A DNA stretch of 64,000 bases. Source: Kitasatospora sp. MAP12-44 (GTDB lineage Bacteria; Actinomycetota; Actinomycetes; Streptomycetales; Streptomycetaceae). Position 1 is the first letter of the stretch. The number at the start of each line of letters is the position of its first letter. The stretch covers positions 310,001-374,000 of the forward strand of contig NZ_JARZAE010000004.1 of assembly GCF_029892095.1 (NCBI RefSeq), in the 5' to 3' direction. Below the pieces are notes generated by a model. That model ran no database searches. It was not told where the DNA came from and saw only the letters and a program-made list of their open reading frames with translations. The position numbers and the translations under genes are program-made. This document shows positions 42,923-51,543 of this stretch, one piece after another.

Positions 42923-45499
42923 TCAGCGCAGCCGTTGCAGGGACTCGCGCAGGCGGCGGGCGTCGCGCAGGCGCTGCTCGTAGGTGGCACCGAGGGCCAG
43001 CAGCAGCAGGCCCGCGAGGGCGAGCGGGACCCAGCGGGGCAGCAGGCCGAGGACCTGGACGACGGTGGGGGCCAGTTCGTGCGCACCGACCAGGAGGAGA
43101 GTGCCGCCGCCGAGCAGCAGCGGGCACTGCAGGCGGCGCCGGGCGCCGATCAGGGTGACGGCCAGTGCTGCCGAACCGAGGAGCAGCGGGCGCAGCCAGT
43201 GCCCGTCCGACCAGAGCGCCAGCAGGGTGGGCAGCAGGCCCAGACCCAGGCCGGCACCGTAGGCGGACCAGGAGCCGCTGGTGGGACGGCGCCGCCGGTG
43301 GAGCAGGCCGAGGGTGAGCGCGACGCAGGCCAGGGGCAGGGTGTACGCCTCCGGGGTGTGCACCTGGGAGAGCACCAGCCGGATCCAGGAGGCGGCGATC
43401 AGCAGGGCCGTCGCGGTGAGCCCGGCGGCCCGGCGCCGGTCGGCGCGCAATGCGACGACGAGCGCCGCGACGCCGGCCACGGTCAGGTCGAAGGCGAGCC
43501 ACCCGGGGTGGCCGACCGTCAGTGCGAGGGCGGTGCCCGCGAGGCCGTAGCCGGTGGCCTCGATGGAGAGCGAGACGCTGCCGGCCGTGCGGGTCGCCAC
43601 CGGCGCGGTCCCGATGGCGACCACGAGGACGACGACCAGGCTGTCCGTGAACGCGAGTCCGGCGCTGTCCCCGATGGCGACGGCTTCGGCGCCGAGCGCG
43701 AGGACGGCGCAGCAGGCGGTGGCGGCCGAGGGGACTCCGCCGACCCTGCGAACCGTCAGCGCACCCGCCAGGACCACCAGGGCACCGAGCACGGTGATGG
43801 TCGCGGCGCGGTCGGCGAGCGCCCAGAGCAAGGCGAGCGCGGGAGCCGCGGTCAGGCCCACCAGGACCGCCGGACCAGCGGCGCGCAGCACTGCCACCAG
43901 TGCGGCCGCGAGCGTGAGGAGCGCCAGGATGCCGACTGCGGCACCGTACGGCAGCCCGCAGGCCACCGGCAGCAACCCGAGGGCGGGAACGGCCATGAGT
44001 GCGAGGGCGGCTTGCAGAGGGGCGGCGGGGACGGTGGTGACGCGCAGGACGGCGACGACGGCAACGACACCGGCCAGCAGCCATAGCCCCGTGAGGGCGG
44101 CGGGCGCGACGGTCCAGTCCCAGCCGGGCCCCGGCCCGCCCGCCCAGGCAGCGCGAGCGTGGCGGAGCGGCTCGGCGACGGAGCGCGCGAGGTCGGGTAT
44201 CAGGGGCATCGAGGCGGCGAGCAGCGCACCGCCGGCGGCGTAGAACGCTCCGGTGAGGGCAGGCAGGTGTGGCGCCGGTGCCGCCCCCCGGTCCCGTCGC
44301 AGCAACGCCGCCGACACCGTCACGAGCAGCGCGGCCGGCACGGCGTAGGCGAGGGCGGCCCAGCTCTGCGGGAACGTCACGGCGAGCGATCCGCCCGCCG
44401 CCACCAGGACGGCCACCCCCGCGACGCAGCCGGCCGAGCGGCCCGCGCCGAGTCCGAGTTCCGGGTGCCGCAGCGCCACGAGGAGCGCGAGCAACGCGAG
44501 TCCGCCCAAGGGCAGCCAGGCCCAGGCGGTGGTGGCGAGGGCATCGGACGTCGCCGCCGTCGGGACGGTCGACGACAGTGCGGCCGTCAACGAGGCGACA
44601 GCCGCGACAGCCCCGCCCGTCACTCCCCAGAGCGCGGCGCCGGCGACCGCCGCCCTGTGCAGCGACGCGGTCCGCAGCGGCCGGTTGACGAGGAGTGCGC
44701 AGTCGACGGCCGCCGTGGCCACCATCGCGCTCGCGCCGGCATCGGCGCCGTGCAGCCCGACCGCGTTGACCGCCAGCAGGGCCGGCAGACGCCCGATCAC
44801 AAAGCCGGCCGCAAGCGGCAGGCGCAGCCCGGTCGCCCACCCGTACGCCCCGGCGCCGATGCTGATCACCAGGGTGGCGACCGCCCAGTAGCCGAGGCCG
44901 TTCACCGCACCGAGTCCGGCCAGGTCGGCGGCCCGGCCGGCATAGGCGTCCATCATCACCAGAGCCAGCCCGATCGCGGCCGAGGTCTCGGCGGTCGCGT
45001 TCAGCCCCCGGCGCCTCAGCGGGTACGGCAGCGAGAGGGCGCAGCCGGTCAGCGCCGCCAGCACGACGGTCCGCCCGCCGATCCCCAGCCGTCCCCAGTT
45101 GACGACGGTGAAGGCCAGCGCGGCCACCGTGACCAGCAGCCCACCGAGGACCAGCAGGACGGTCTGCGCCGAGGGTCCGGAGACCTCCCGCCCGCTGCCC
45201 CGGCGCGGCGGTACGGTCCACCCTCTCGTGTCGACCCCGCTCGGTGCCGGTGCGGTCCAGGCCCGCTCGAGCTCGATGTCCGGATCGTCCCGCCGCGCAC
45301 GCAGACCGGCCAGCAGCCGCTCCCGCTGCTGCACGAGTGTCAGCCGATGGACTTCCAGTCCCCGCAGCGCGAGCGTCAACTGCCACAGGGCCGCGGCATC
45401 GGCGCCGACCAGCGGCAGTCGGCACTGCGGGCAGCGGGTGGACCGCCCCAGGTCCAGCGGGGCCTCGCAGTCGGGGCAGCTCGGCACGGGTGTCGTCAT
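42923..45499 (-). CDS. SCO7613-type large multi-spanning membrane protein with zinc ribbon
   Basis: 858 residues from the ATG at 45499. The N-terminus is a zinc ribbon (CPDCEAPLDLGRSTRCPQCR, four cysteines at about 8-30) and a helical basic/acidic stretch, followed by more than 20 hydrophobic helices. This is the SCO7613 C-terminal-domain membrane protein layout found in Streptomyces. The function is unknown; polytopic transport or lipid-handling are possible. The end has a short Arg-rich tail after the last helix. Confidence 0.8.
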   Translation of the reverse strand: MTTPVPSCPDCEAPLDLGRSTRCPQCRLPLVGADAAALWQLTLALRGLEVHRLTLVQQRERLLAGLRARRDDPDIELERAWTAPAPSGVDTRGWTVPPRRGSGREVSGPSAQTVLLVLGGLLVTVAALAFTVVNWGRLGIGGRTVVLAALTGCALSLPYPLRRRGLNATAETSAAIGLALVMMDAYAGRAADLAGLGAVNGLGYWAVATLVISIGAGAYGWATGLRLPLAAGFVIGRLPALLAVNAVGLHGADAGASAMVATAAVDCALLVNRPLRTASLHRAAVAGAALWGVTGGAVAAVASLTAALSSTVPTAATSDALATTAWAWLPLGGLALLALLVALRHPELGLGAGRSAGCVAGVAVLVAAGGSLAVTFPQSWAALAYAVPAALLVTVSAALLRRDRGAAPAPHLPALTGAFYAAGGALLAASMPLIPDLARSVAEPLRHARAAWAGGPGPGWDWTVAPAALTGLWLLAGVVAVVAVLRVTTVPAAPLQAALALMAVPALGLLPVACGLPYGAAVGILALLTLAAALVAVLRAAGPAVLVGLTAAPALALLWALADRAATITVLGALVVLAGALTVRRVGGVPSAATACCAVLALGAEAVAIGDSAGLAFTDSLVVVLVVAIGTAPVATRTAGSVSLSIEATGYGLAGTALALTVGHPGWLAFDLTVAGVAALVVALRADRRRAAGLTATALLIAASWIRLVLSQVHTPEAYTLPLACVALTLGLLHRRRRPTSGSWSAYGAGLGLGLLPTLLALWSDGHWLRPLLLGSAALAVTLIGARRRLQCPLLLGGGTLLLVGAHELAPTVVQVLGLLPRWVPLALAGLLLLALGATYEQRLRDARRLRESLQRLR

Positions 45500-45598
45500 G
45501 CCTGAGAGTGTGGAGGGTCCGGCTGCCCAGGTACAGGAGTACGGATACCCAACACTGCTGGACATGTTCACGTGAGCCCGGTTACGTCACGCCGGGTG

Positions 45599-45689
45599 CC
45601 TACTACGTTCGGTCGTAGGCACGGCCACCCTGCTCGGATTGCCGACAGGCGCCGCGTGACGGGGTCGTCCTACTACCCGGTGTCGTAGT
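45599..45689. promoter_or_regulatory. Duplicated inverted-repeat operator, CCTACTAC-N5-GTCGTAG
   Basis: The sequence CCTACTAC-N5-GTCGTAG occurs at 45599-45618 and again, with identical spacing, at 45669-45688, exactly 70 bases apart (about seven helix turns). Each is an imperfect inverted repeat (CTAC-TAC against GTC-GTAG). The two copies lie 165-255 bases before the cytochrome gene, so cooperative binding of one regulator is plausible. Confidence 0.6.
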
Positions 45690-45690
45690 C

Positions 45691-45706
45691 GGGGACCTTT
45701 GTCCCC
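45691..45706. promoter_or_regulatory. DosR/OsdR-like palindrome GGGGACCTTTGTCCCC
   Basis: A perfect GGGGAC-N4-GTCCCC palindrome with the spacing of the DosR/DevR box core (GGGAC-N4-GTCCC) known from mycobacteria and found for OsdR in Streptomyces. It ends 147 bases before the cytochrome b-like start and directly upstream of a possible -10. The identification rests on the match to the consensus core. Confidence 0.6.
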
Positions 45707-45853
45707 TGTGCGGGCGCTGCTAAGAATGGCGGGTCAAGCCACGCCGCCCGTCCCACAGCCGGGTGGTGTGCTCCCCGAGGTGGATTCGAGGCAGGTCCAG
45801 CCGATCCGATACCGCCGGGTGCCCCGAACGAACCCACGGAAGAAGGTACCCAG

Positions 45854-46591
45854 ATGTCCGGAGCAGCCCTTCTGGCAGGCGCATCGGTCGACGGCGCCTC
45901 GGTCGACGTGCCGGGCCGCGTCATGGCCTTCCTGGACTACTTCGCCGGGGTCTTCACCCTGCTCGCGCTGACCGCGGCGGTGGTCTGCGGGCTCGCCGCC
46001 ACCGACCGCCTGGTCCTCACGCCCCGGTTGCGGGTCGCCGTCCAGTCCGTGCATCGGGCGACCGCCGTCGCGGCGCTCGGATTCCTGGCCGTCCACATCG
46101 CGGTCAAGGTCGCCGAGCAGCACGCCGGCCCGCAGAGCGCGATCCTGCCTTTCACCGGCGGCACCGCCCTCGCGGTGAGCCTGGGTACCGTCGCGGCCGA
46201 CCTGCTCGTCCTGGTCGCGGCGACGGGCGCGATCCGCGGGCGTTTCGCGGGGAGTCGGCACGCCTGGGCCTGGCGGGTGATGCATGCGGGCGCGTACGCC
46301 TGCTGGCCGATCGCGCTGGCCCACGGTCTGACCGCCGGGCGCGCGGCGCACGCCTGGGTCCTGTGGGGCTACGGGCTGTGTGCGGCGCTGGTCGCCCTCG
46401 CTCTGCTGGTACGAGGCCTCTCGTGGCTGGGACGCCGCCGGACCGTCACTCGTCAGCTGCGCCGCTCCAAGGCTCACCATGCCGGCGCGCCGCGCCCGGC
46501 CCGCCCGGCCACGGGGCCGCGCCTGCCGCGGCACGCCGCGCCCCCCGTACCCGGACCCCTGGGGCTGGCCCAGTCCGGCGGTGGCCGGTGA
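45854..46591 (+). CDS. Ferric-reductase-like/cytochrome b membrane protein
   Basis: 245 residues with five hydrophobic helices. Pairs of His at heme-ligand spacing are in two helices: SVHRATAVAALGFLAVHIAV and MHAGAYACWPIALAHGL, as in ferric reductase-like transmembrane domains. A basic, Pro-rich cytoplasmic tail (RRSKAHHAG onward) follows. The TGA overlaps the GTG of the NuoF-like gene (GTGA). Together they would pass electrons between a flavin/FeS protein and heme b in the membrane. A DosR-like box upstream suggests induction by hypoxia or nitric oxide. Confidence 0.82.
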   Translation: MSGAALLAGASVDGASVDVPGRVMAFLDYFAGVFTLLALTAAVVCGLAATDRLVLTPRLRVAVQSVHRATAVAALGFLAVHIAVKVAEQHAGPQSAILPFTGGTALAVSLGTVAADLLVLVAATGAIRGRFAGSRHAWAWRVMHAGAYACWPIALAHGLTAGRAAHAWVLWGYGLCAALVALALLVRGLSWLGRRRTVTRQLRRSKAHHAGAPRPARPATGPRLPRHAAPPVPGPLGLAQSGGGR

Positions 46592-48063
46592 GTGCCCGGA
46601 GCGACCTGCCGCAGGTGCGCCACCTGGGGTCGGCCCGGCTGACCGCTGGGCTGGACCGCTTCCAGCGCCTCGACCTCGCCATGCACACCCGCCTCCACCC
46701 TCCGCTCCCCCGGCCCAGCCGGGACAACCTGCTGGACCTGGCCGAGCGGGTCGATCTGCGCGGGCGCGGCGGCGCGGGCTTCCCCTTCGTCCGCAAGGCC
46801 CGGGCCGCGCTGGCCGCCGCCGACCGCACCGGGACCCGTCCGGTCATCGTGGTGAACGGCGCGGAGGGCGAGCCCCCGAGCGCCAAGGACCGGATGCTGC
46901 TCGCCCGGGCTCCGCACCTGGTGCTCGACGGCGCCTGCCTGGCCGCAGCCGCCTTCGGGGCCGAGGAGATCGTGATCGGCGTCGCCGCCGGCAGCCCCGG
47001 CGAGGTCTCGATTCCCGCCGCCCTCGCCGAGCGCGACCTGCCCTGCCCGGCCCGGACCGTCTGCCTCCCCGAGCGCTTCGTCTCCGGCGAGTCCGGCGCG
47101 CTGATCCGCGGGGTCAACGGGCTTGCGGTCCTGCCCGCCGCGGTGAAGGCCCGCGCGGCCGAGGGCGGAACAGGGGGCGTCCGACGGCGCCCGACGCTGC
47201 TGTCCAACGCCGAGACCTGGGCGCAGCTCGCCGTGGCCGCCCGGCTCGGCCCCGAGGCGTACGCCGCCGTCGGCACCGACTCCGAACCCGGCACGGTGCT
47301 GCTGACGGTCAACCGCCCAGGGGCCGGCCCCCTGGTGGTCGAGGCTCCCTTCGGTACGAGGCTGGGCGACGTGCTGGACACGGGTGGGCTGCGGCCGGGC
47401 GACGGTGTGCTGGTAGGCGGCTATCACGGCGCCTGGCTGGACCCGGTGGACGCCGCCAGCGCGGCGCTCTCCCGCACGGGTCTCGCCGCGCTCGGCGGTA
47501 CCCTCGGCGCCGGTGCGATCGTCGCGCTCCCCGCCGCCACCTGCCCGCTCGGCGAGCTCACCCGGGTCGCGGCCTGGCTCGCGGGCCAGTCGGCCGGGCA
47601 GTGCGGGCCGTGCAAGCGCGGGCTGCCGGACGCCGCCGAAGCGCTCGCCGCGCTGGCCACGGGCGCCGGCGGGCCCGCGGAACTGGAGGACGTCCAGCGC
47701 GCCCTGGGCGGCGCGCAGGGCGGTGGCGCCTGCTCGCACCCCGACGGCACGGCCCGCTTCGTGCTGAGCGCGCTCGACGTGTTCGCCCGGGACGTCGAGG
47801 CCCACGTCGCCGGCACCGGGTGCGGGAGGCCGGTCCTCGGCGTACTGCCGCTCCCGCGCGACGAAGGCGCACAGCTGGAGGTGGACTGGTCCCGCTGCGC
47901 CGGGCACGGGCTGTGCGGCGTGCTGGCTCCCGGTCTCATCCGGCTCGGCCCGCACGGCTATCCCGCGTCGACCACCATCCCCGTCGCCCCCTGGCAGGAA
48001 CACGGCGCCCGCCGTGCCGTGAGCCAGTGCCCGGCACTCGCCCTGCGCATCCGCCACCCGTAG
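46588..48063 (+). CDS. NuoF-like flavoprotein with C-terminal ferredoxin domain
   Basis: 491 residues from a GTG overlapping the cytochrome gene stop. NADH/FMN region: DLRGRGGAGFPFVRKARA, VNGAEGEPPSAKDRMLLARAP and LSNAETWAQLA. The [4Fe-4S] motif is SAGQC339GPC342KRG plus C382 (GGACSHP); the first Cys of the canonical SCGxCxPC is Ala here, as in some actinobacterial relatives. The C-terminus is a ferredoxin domain with C437AGHGLC443 and C481 (QCPALAL), a three-Cys pattern like 3Fe-4S ferredoxins. It should oxidise NAD(P)H and feed the membrane cytochrome. Confidence 0.84.
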   Translation: MSARSDLPQVRHLGSARLTAGLDRFQRLDLAMHTRLHPPLPRPSRDNLLDLAERVDLRGRGGAGFPFVRKARAALAAADRTGTRPVIVVNGAEGEPPSAKDRMLLARAPHLVLDGACLAAAAFGAEEIVIGVAAGSPGEVSIPAALAERDLPCPARTVCLPERFVSGESGALIRGVNGLAVLPAAVKARAAEGGTGGVRRRPTLLSNAETWAQLAVAARLGPEAYAAVGTDSEPGTVLLTVNRPGAGPLVVEAPFGTRLGDVLDTGGLRPGDGVLVGGYHGAWLDPVDAASAALSRTGLAALGGTLGAGAIVALPAATCPLGELTRVAAWLAGQSAGQCGPCKRGLPDAAEALAALATGAGGPAELEDVQRALGGAQGGGACSHPDGTARFVLSALDVFARDVEAHVAGTGCGRPVLGVLPLPRDEGAQLEVDWSRCAGHGLCGVLAPGLIRLGPHGYPASTTIPVAPWQEHGARRAVSQCPALALRIRHP

Positions 48064-48092
48064 GCCCTACGCCGTGGCCCTACGCTCCGTCG

Positions 48093-49109
48093 CTACGCCG
48101 TGGCGCCCCAGCGGATCGCGGCGGCGCCCGCGTAGTCGCCCGCGTGGGCGAAGCCGCCGAGGACCACCAGGTCGCCCTCCTTGACCCGGCCCGAGCGCAG
48201 GGCGCGGTCCAGGGTGATCGGGATCGCCGCGCCGAAGAGGTTGCCGCAGCTGTCGAAGGTGTCGGCGTGCCGCTCCGCCGGGAGTCCCAGCGCCTGGCGC
48301 CAGTTGTGCAGAAAGGTCCGGTTGGGCTGGTTGGTCACCAGCAGGTCGATGTCGGCGGCTGAGACGTCGAGCCGTCGGCACAGGTCCGTGACGACCTCGG
48401 GCACCAGCCGGTTGCCGCGTTCCAGGACGGTGGCGACGGCGTCCTCGGTGAAGCCGATCCGCAGTTGGGACTCGCCGGGCTCCCAGTACCTGCGCCCGTC
48501 GTCGAGCACGGCGGTCATGTCGCCGCCGTAGTCGACGAGATGACGGGTCAGCACATCCAGCACCGGGGAGGCGGCGGAGGTGGTCAGGTAGCCGACCCCG
48601 CAGCCGTCGCCGGGGATCGCGGCCTGGGCCAGCCGGCGGACGTCGGACTGGGTGAACAGCTGGCCCGCGGCGCTCTGCGCGTTGCAGATCAGCGCCGTCC
48701 TGGCGTCGGTGGTGGTGAGGATCTGCCGGGCCAGTTCGAGCATGTGGACGAAGGACGCACAGCCCGCGTTGGCCACGTCGACCAGCCAGCGCGGCTTGAT
48801 CCCCAGCCGGCGGGCCACCTCCGTACCGGCTCCCACGAACGGCGTGTCCGGCAGCTGACTGTGCACCAGCAGGACGTCCACGGCGCGGATCTCGTCCCGG
48901 CCGTGCCGCTCGATCAGGGGGGCGACCGCGCGCTCGACCAGGTCCGTGTTGGTCTCGCCCGCGGCGACGTGGTGCCGCAGCGGGGGGACCTTGAACATGG
49001 GGTTGTCGCGCAGCTTGTCCTCCGCGCCGGGGTAGTCGGTGTAGAACGCGGCGGGGATCGGCTCGCCGGGCAGGTAGCCGGAGACGTCGACGAGGCTGAC
49101 CGCGGTCAC
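48093..49109 (-). CDS. KAS III-like (FabH family) enzyme with altered His
   Basis: 338 residues from a GTG overlapping the SRPBCC stop. The nucleophile Cys117 (VDVANAGCASF) and the late Asn290 (FDSCGNLFGAAIP) match the thiolase-fold KAS III site, but the catalytic His position (normally HQAN/HQPN) reads N260 in LLVTNQPNRTF. This may convert a condensing enzyme into an acyltransferase or other variant. It is the last gene of the operon GlxA regulator - ThDP enzyme - SRPBCC - this gene. The product is unknown, but the set looks like a small specialised-metabolite pathway. Confidence 0.85.
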   Translation of the reverse strand: MTAVSLVDVSGYLPGEPIPAAFYTDYPGAEDKLRDNPMFKVPPLRHHVAAGETNTDLVERAVAPLIERHGRDEIRAVDVLLVHSQLPDTPFVGAGTEVARRLGIKPRWLVDVANAGCASFVHMLELARQILTTTDARTALICNAQSAAGQLFTQSDVRRLAQAAIPGDGCGVGYLTTSAASPVLDVLTRHLVDYGGDMTAVLDDGRRYWEPGESQLRIGFTEDAVATVLERGNRLVPEVVTDLCRRLDVSAADIDLLVTNQPNRTFLHNWRQALGLPAERHADTFDSCGNLFGAAIPITLDRALRSGRVKEGDLVVLGGFAHAGDYAGAAAIRWGATA

Positions 49110-49780
49110 CGCGCCACCACCGTGGCGGGGGCGGTGCCGATCGGCAGGCCGCCGCGGTGGCGGTGCTCCAGGATCGCCTTGAGGTTCGCCATCTCCACGG
49201 TGTGGCCGGCGTAGAAGAAGTCCCAGTAGTCACCCACCCACGGCCGCTCGGCCTGCGGCGCCAACTGGGGGTGCGGGTTGGCGTCGTAGTACGGGTGGCG
49301 GCAGTTGGTCCAGGTGATCACCGAACCGGGCTTGCCGAGCACCAGCTGGGCCGGCACCACGCGCATCAGGTAGATCATCCACAGCTCCTCGCCCTGGTCC
49401 CAGGCGCAGTGGAAGTCCACGGTCATGGCCTGCTCATTGGTCTCCACCCGGCAGAAGATCCGGGTGTCCGGCGCCAACCGGTCGTCGCCGACCCAGAGTC
49501 CGGGGGTGCCGGCGGGGACGAAGTCGCGCAGGCTGAAGGTCCACTCCTCCAGGTGGTGGCCCTGCTTCAGGTACGCGTAGGCCTGCTCGGGCGGGCAGTC
49601 GACGTACTCCTCGATCGTGCAGTAGCGCCCGTAGACCTGCTGGTGCGGATAGGCGGGCAGGGTCAGCTCGGCGCAGCGGGTCATCAGCTGTTCCAGGTCG
49701 GTGTCCTCCACCCTGGTCAGGCCGGGGATCTCAGCGGTCCGGCCGGGGGTCTCAGCCGACATGGACTGGTCCGCACTCAT
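49106..49780 (-). CDS. SRPBCC (START-like) domain protein
   Basis: 224 residues. After a 35-residue leader the START-like fold is recognisable: TIEEYVDCPPEQAYAYLKQG, EEWTFSLRDFVPAG, VETNEQAMTVDFHCAW and a C-terminal helix (YAGHTVEMANLKAILEHRH). Family members bind lipids or polyketide chains and can act as cyclases, dehydratases or carriers in biosynthesis. A strong GAGGAG precedes the ATG at 49780, which overlaps the ThDP-enzyme gene by 29 bases. The GTGA overlap with the KAS III-like gene binds the two as one unit. Confidence 0.82.
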   Translation of the reverse strand: MSADQSMSAETPGRTAEIPGLTRVEDTDLEQLMTRCAELTLPAYPHQQVYGRYCTIEEYVDCPPEQAYAYLKQGHHLEEWTFSLRDFVPAGTPGLWVGDDRLAPDTRIFCRVETNEQAMTVDFHCAWDQGEELWMIYLMRVVPAQLVLGKPGSVITWTNCRHPYYDANPHPQLAPQAERPWVGDYWDFFYAGHTVEMANLKAILEHRHRGGLPIGTAPATVVAR

Positions 49781-51506
49781 GGGAACTCTCCTCGTTCTGG
49801 GCCGACATGCGGCCGGCAGCAGGGGATGGGACAGGGGGCAGGAAGGGAAGGAACGGCGGTATCTCGGCGGGATCGAAGTCCAGCGTGACGAAGGCCGGAC
49901 CGCTGCTCGCGTTGCTGCGCAGCAGCGCCTGCCGCAGCTGCGCGGCGTCGGCCGCGCCGGTCACGTCCAGGCCGGGGAACAGGGCCGCCACGCCCGCGGC
50001 GATGTCGGTCGGGCGGAACAGGTTGCTGGGGTGTGCGGCGCCGAGGAAGATCTGCTCACGGGTGGCGCACATGGCGTGGGCGTTGTTGTTGAGGATCACG
50101 AAGGTGACCGGTGCGCCGTGTTCGAGGGCGGTGTGGACCTCCATGCCGTGCATGAAGAAGGCCCCGTCCCCAGCGATCACGTACGTGCGCTGCCCGGTGG
50201 CGAGCGCGGCGCCGATGCCGGCGCCGAAGGTGTAGCCCATGCCGCCCATGCCGACGGCCACCACGAAGCGGCCGTGGCGCGGGGCGGGCAGCAGGTGGAT
50301 CGTGCTGGCCCCGGCGTTGCCGGCGTCCACGAAGACGTGCGCGTGCGCGGGCAGCGCGGCCTCGACGGCGGCCACCGCCGCCGCGTACGAGGTCCGGCCG
50401 CCGGCGGTGGGCGCGGTCCCGGCGAGGGGCGGGGTCGCCAGCGGGGACGGGCCGGTGTGCGCGGGAGCCGGCCGCGTGGCGGGGTCGAGCGGATCGGCGG
50501 TGGCGAGCCGGTCGGTCACCGTCCGCAGGGCCTCGCGCAGCTCGCCGCCCAGCCAGAGCCCCGGGACGAACGGCGGCTCGGGGTCGACGCAGACCACGGG
50601 CGTCCCGGCCAGCGCCTGCTCCAGGCCGGCCCGCGCCATCGCGGGCAGCCTGGTGCCCACCAGCAGGCAGGCGTCGGCCCGTTGCAGGCAGCGCAGCACG
50701 TTCGGGTGGCCCATCACGCCGGCCACCCCCGCGAAGCGGGCGTCGTGGTTGTCGAACACGTCCTTGGCGTCCGGGGCGACCGCCACCCAGGCGCCGAGCC
50801 GCTGCGCCAACTCGGCCAGCTCGGCCCGTGCGTCGCCCGCGGCCACCCCCTCGCCGGCGATCACCAGGACCCGCTCGGCGCTGCGCAGCACGTCCACCGC
50901 ACGGTCCAGCAGCCGGGGTTCGGCATGCACCGGCGGCGCGGGCGGCGCCGGCAGCGGCTCGCGGACCTCGACCAGCGCCTGCTGCACGTCCTTGGGCAGC
51001 AGCAGCACCGCCGGTCCCCGAGGATGGCTGCGGGCCGCCGCGAGCGCCCGGTCCAGCAGCTCCGGGATCGCGTCCGGGTCCTCGACCCGGGCGCAGAACC
51101 GGCTGACGGGGGCGAACAGCTCCCGCGCGTCGAAGGAGCCCGCCCGGCCACTGGTGTCCTGGAACGCCCCGTGCCCCTCCAGCGCGGTGGGCGGCTGACC
51201 GACGAACGCCAGCAGCGGCACCCGCGAGGCATACGCCTCCGCCAGCCCCGGCAGCAGGTTCACCGCGCCGCCCCCCGAGGTGACCGCGACCACGCCGAGG
51301 CGCCCGGTCGCGCGCGCCTGCCCGTCCGCCATGGTGGCGGCGGAGAACTCGTGCTTGGCCACCACGGTGCGGATGACGTCACCGGTGGCGTGCAGCGCGT
51401 CGTACAGGTCCTCGATGTTCGCGCCGCCGACGCCGAAGACGTGCCGGACGCCTGCCTGGGCCAACTCCCTTGCCAGGTAGTCGACGAGCCGGACCTTGGC
51501 AGTCAT
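49752..51506 (-). CDS. Thiamine diphosphate-dependent enzyme (acetolactate synthase-like/decarboxylase-type)
   Basis: 584 residues. The cofactor-activating Glu53 lies in VVAKHEFSAATMADGQARAT; the ThDP/Mg motif is GDGAFFMHGM (446-454) with Asn residues at about 473-475 (ILNNNAHAM). Layout: N-terminal PYR, central NAD-like and C-terminal PP domains, as in benzoylformate decarboxylase, phosphonopyruvate decarboxylase and acetolactate synthase. It probably decarboxylates a 2-oxo acid and may pass the carbanion to an acceptor. The start ATG at 51506 lies inside one copy of a 23-bp tandem duplication. Operon with SRPBCC and KAS III-like genes. Confidence 0.87.
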   Translation of the reverse strand: MTAKVRLVDYLARELAQAGVRHVFGVGGANIEDLYDALHATGDVIRTVVAKHEFSAATMADGQARATGRLGVVAVTSGGGAVNLLPGLAEAYASRVPLLAFVGQPPTALEGHGAFQDTSGRAGSFDARELFAPVSRFCARVEDPDAIPELLDRALAAARSHPRGPAVLLLPKDVQQALVEVREPLPAPPAPPVHAEPRLLDRAVDVLRSAERVLVIAGEGVAAGDARAELAELAQRLGAWVAVAPDAKDVFDNHDARFAGVAGVMGHPNVLRCLQRADACLLVGTRLPAMARAGLEQALAGTPVVCVDPEPPFVPGLWLGGELREALRTVTDRLATADPLDPATRPAPAHTGPSPLATPPLAGTAPTAGGRTSYAAAVAAVEAALPAHAHVFVDAGNAGASTIHLLPAPRHGRFVVAVGMGGMGYTFGAGIGAALATGQRTYVIAGDGAFFMHGMEVHTALEHGAPVTFVILNNNAHAMCATREQIFLGAAHPSNLFRPTDIAAGVAALFPGLDVTGAADAAQLRQALLRSNASSGPAFVTLDFDPAEIPPFLPFLPPVPSPAAGRMSAQNEESSHECGPVHVG

Positions 51507-51543
51507 ACGGGACTCCTGTCGGCAGTCATACGGGACTCCTGTC
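51498..51543 (-). repeat. Exact 23-bp tandem duplication creating an eight-codon mini-ORF
   Basis: GGCAGTCATACGGGACTCCTGTC occurs twice head to tail (51498-51520 and 51521-51543). On the minus strand each copy carries a Shine-Dalgarno (GACAGGAGTC) and an ATG. The upstream ATG (51529) overlaps the GlxA stop by four bases but 23 is not a multiple of three, so it reads only MTADRSPV and stops with a TGA that overlaps the second ATG (51506), the true start of the ThDP enzyme. Confidence 0.85.

Larger units (their letters stand above)
45500..45853. other. Regulatory intergenic region before the cytochrome b/NuoF-like genes
   Basis: About 350 bases between divergent genes. It holds two identical-spacing inverted-repeat sites (45599-45619 and 45669-45689) and a DosR/OsdR-like palindrome (45691-45706), annotated separately. 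A TAAGAAT at 45721-45727 may serve as a -10 element about 15 bases after the palindrome. No gene is seen. Confidence 0.6.
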
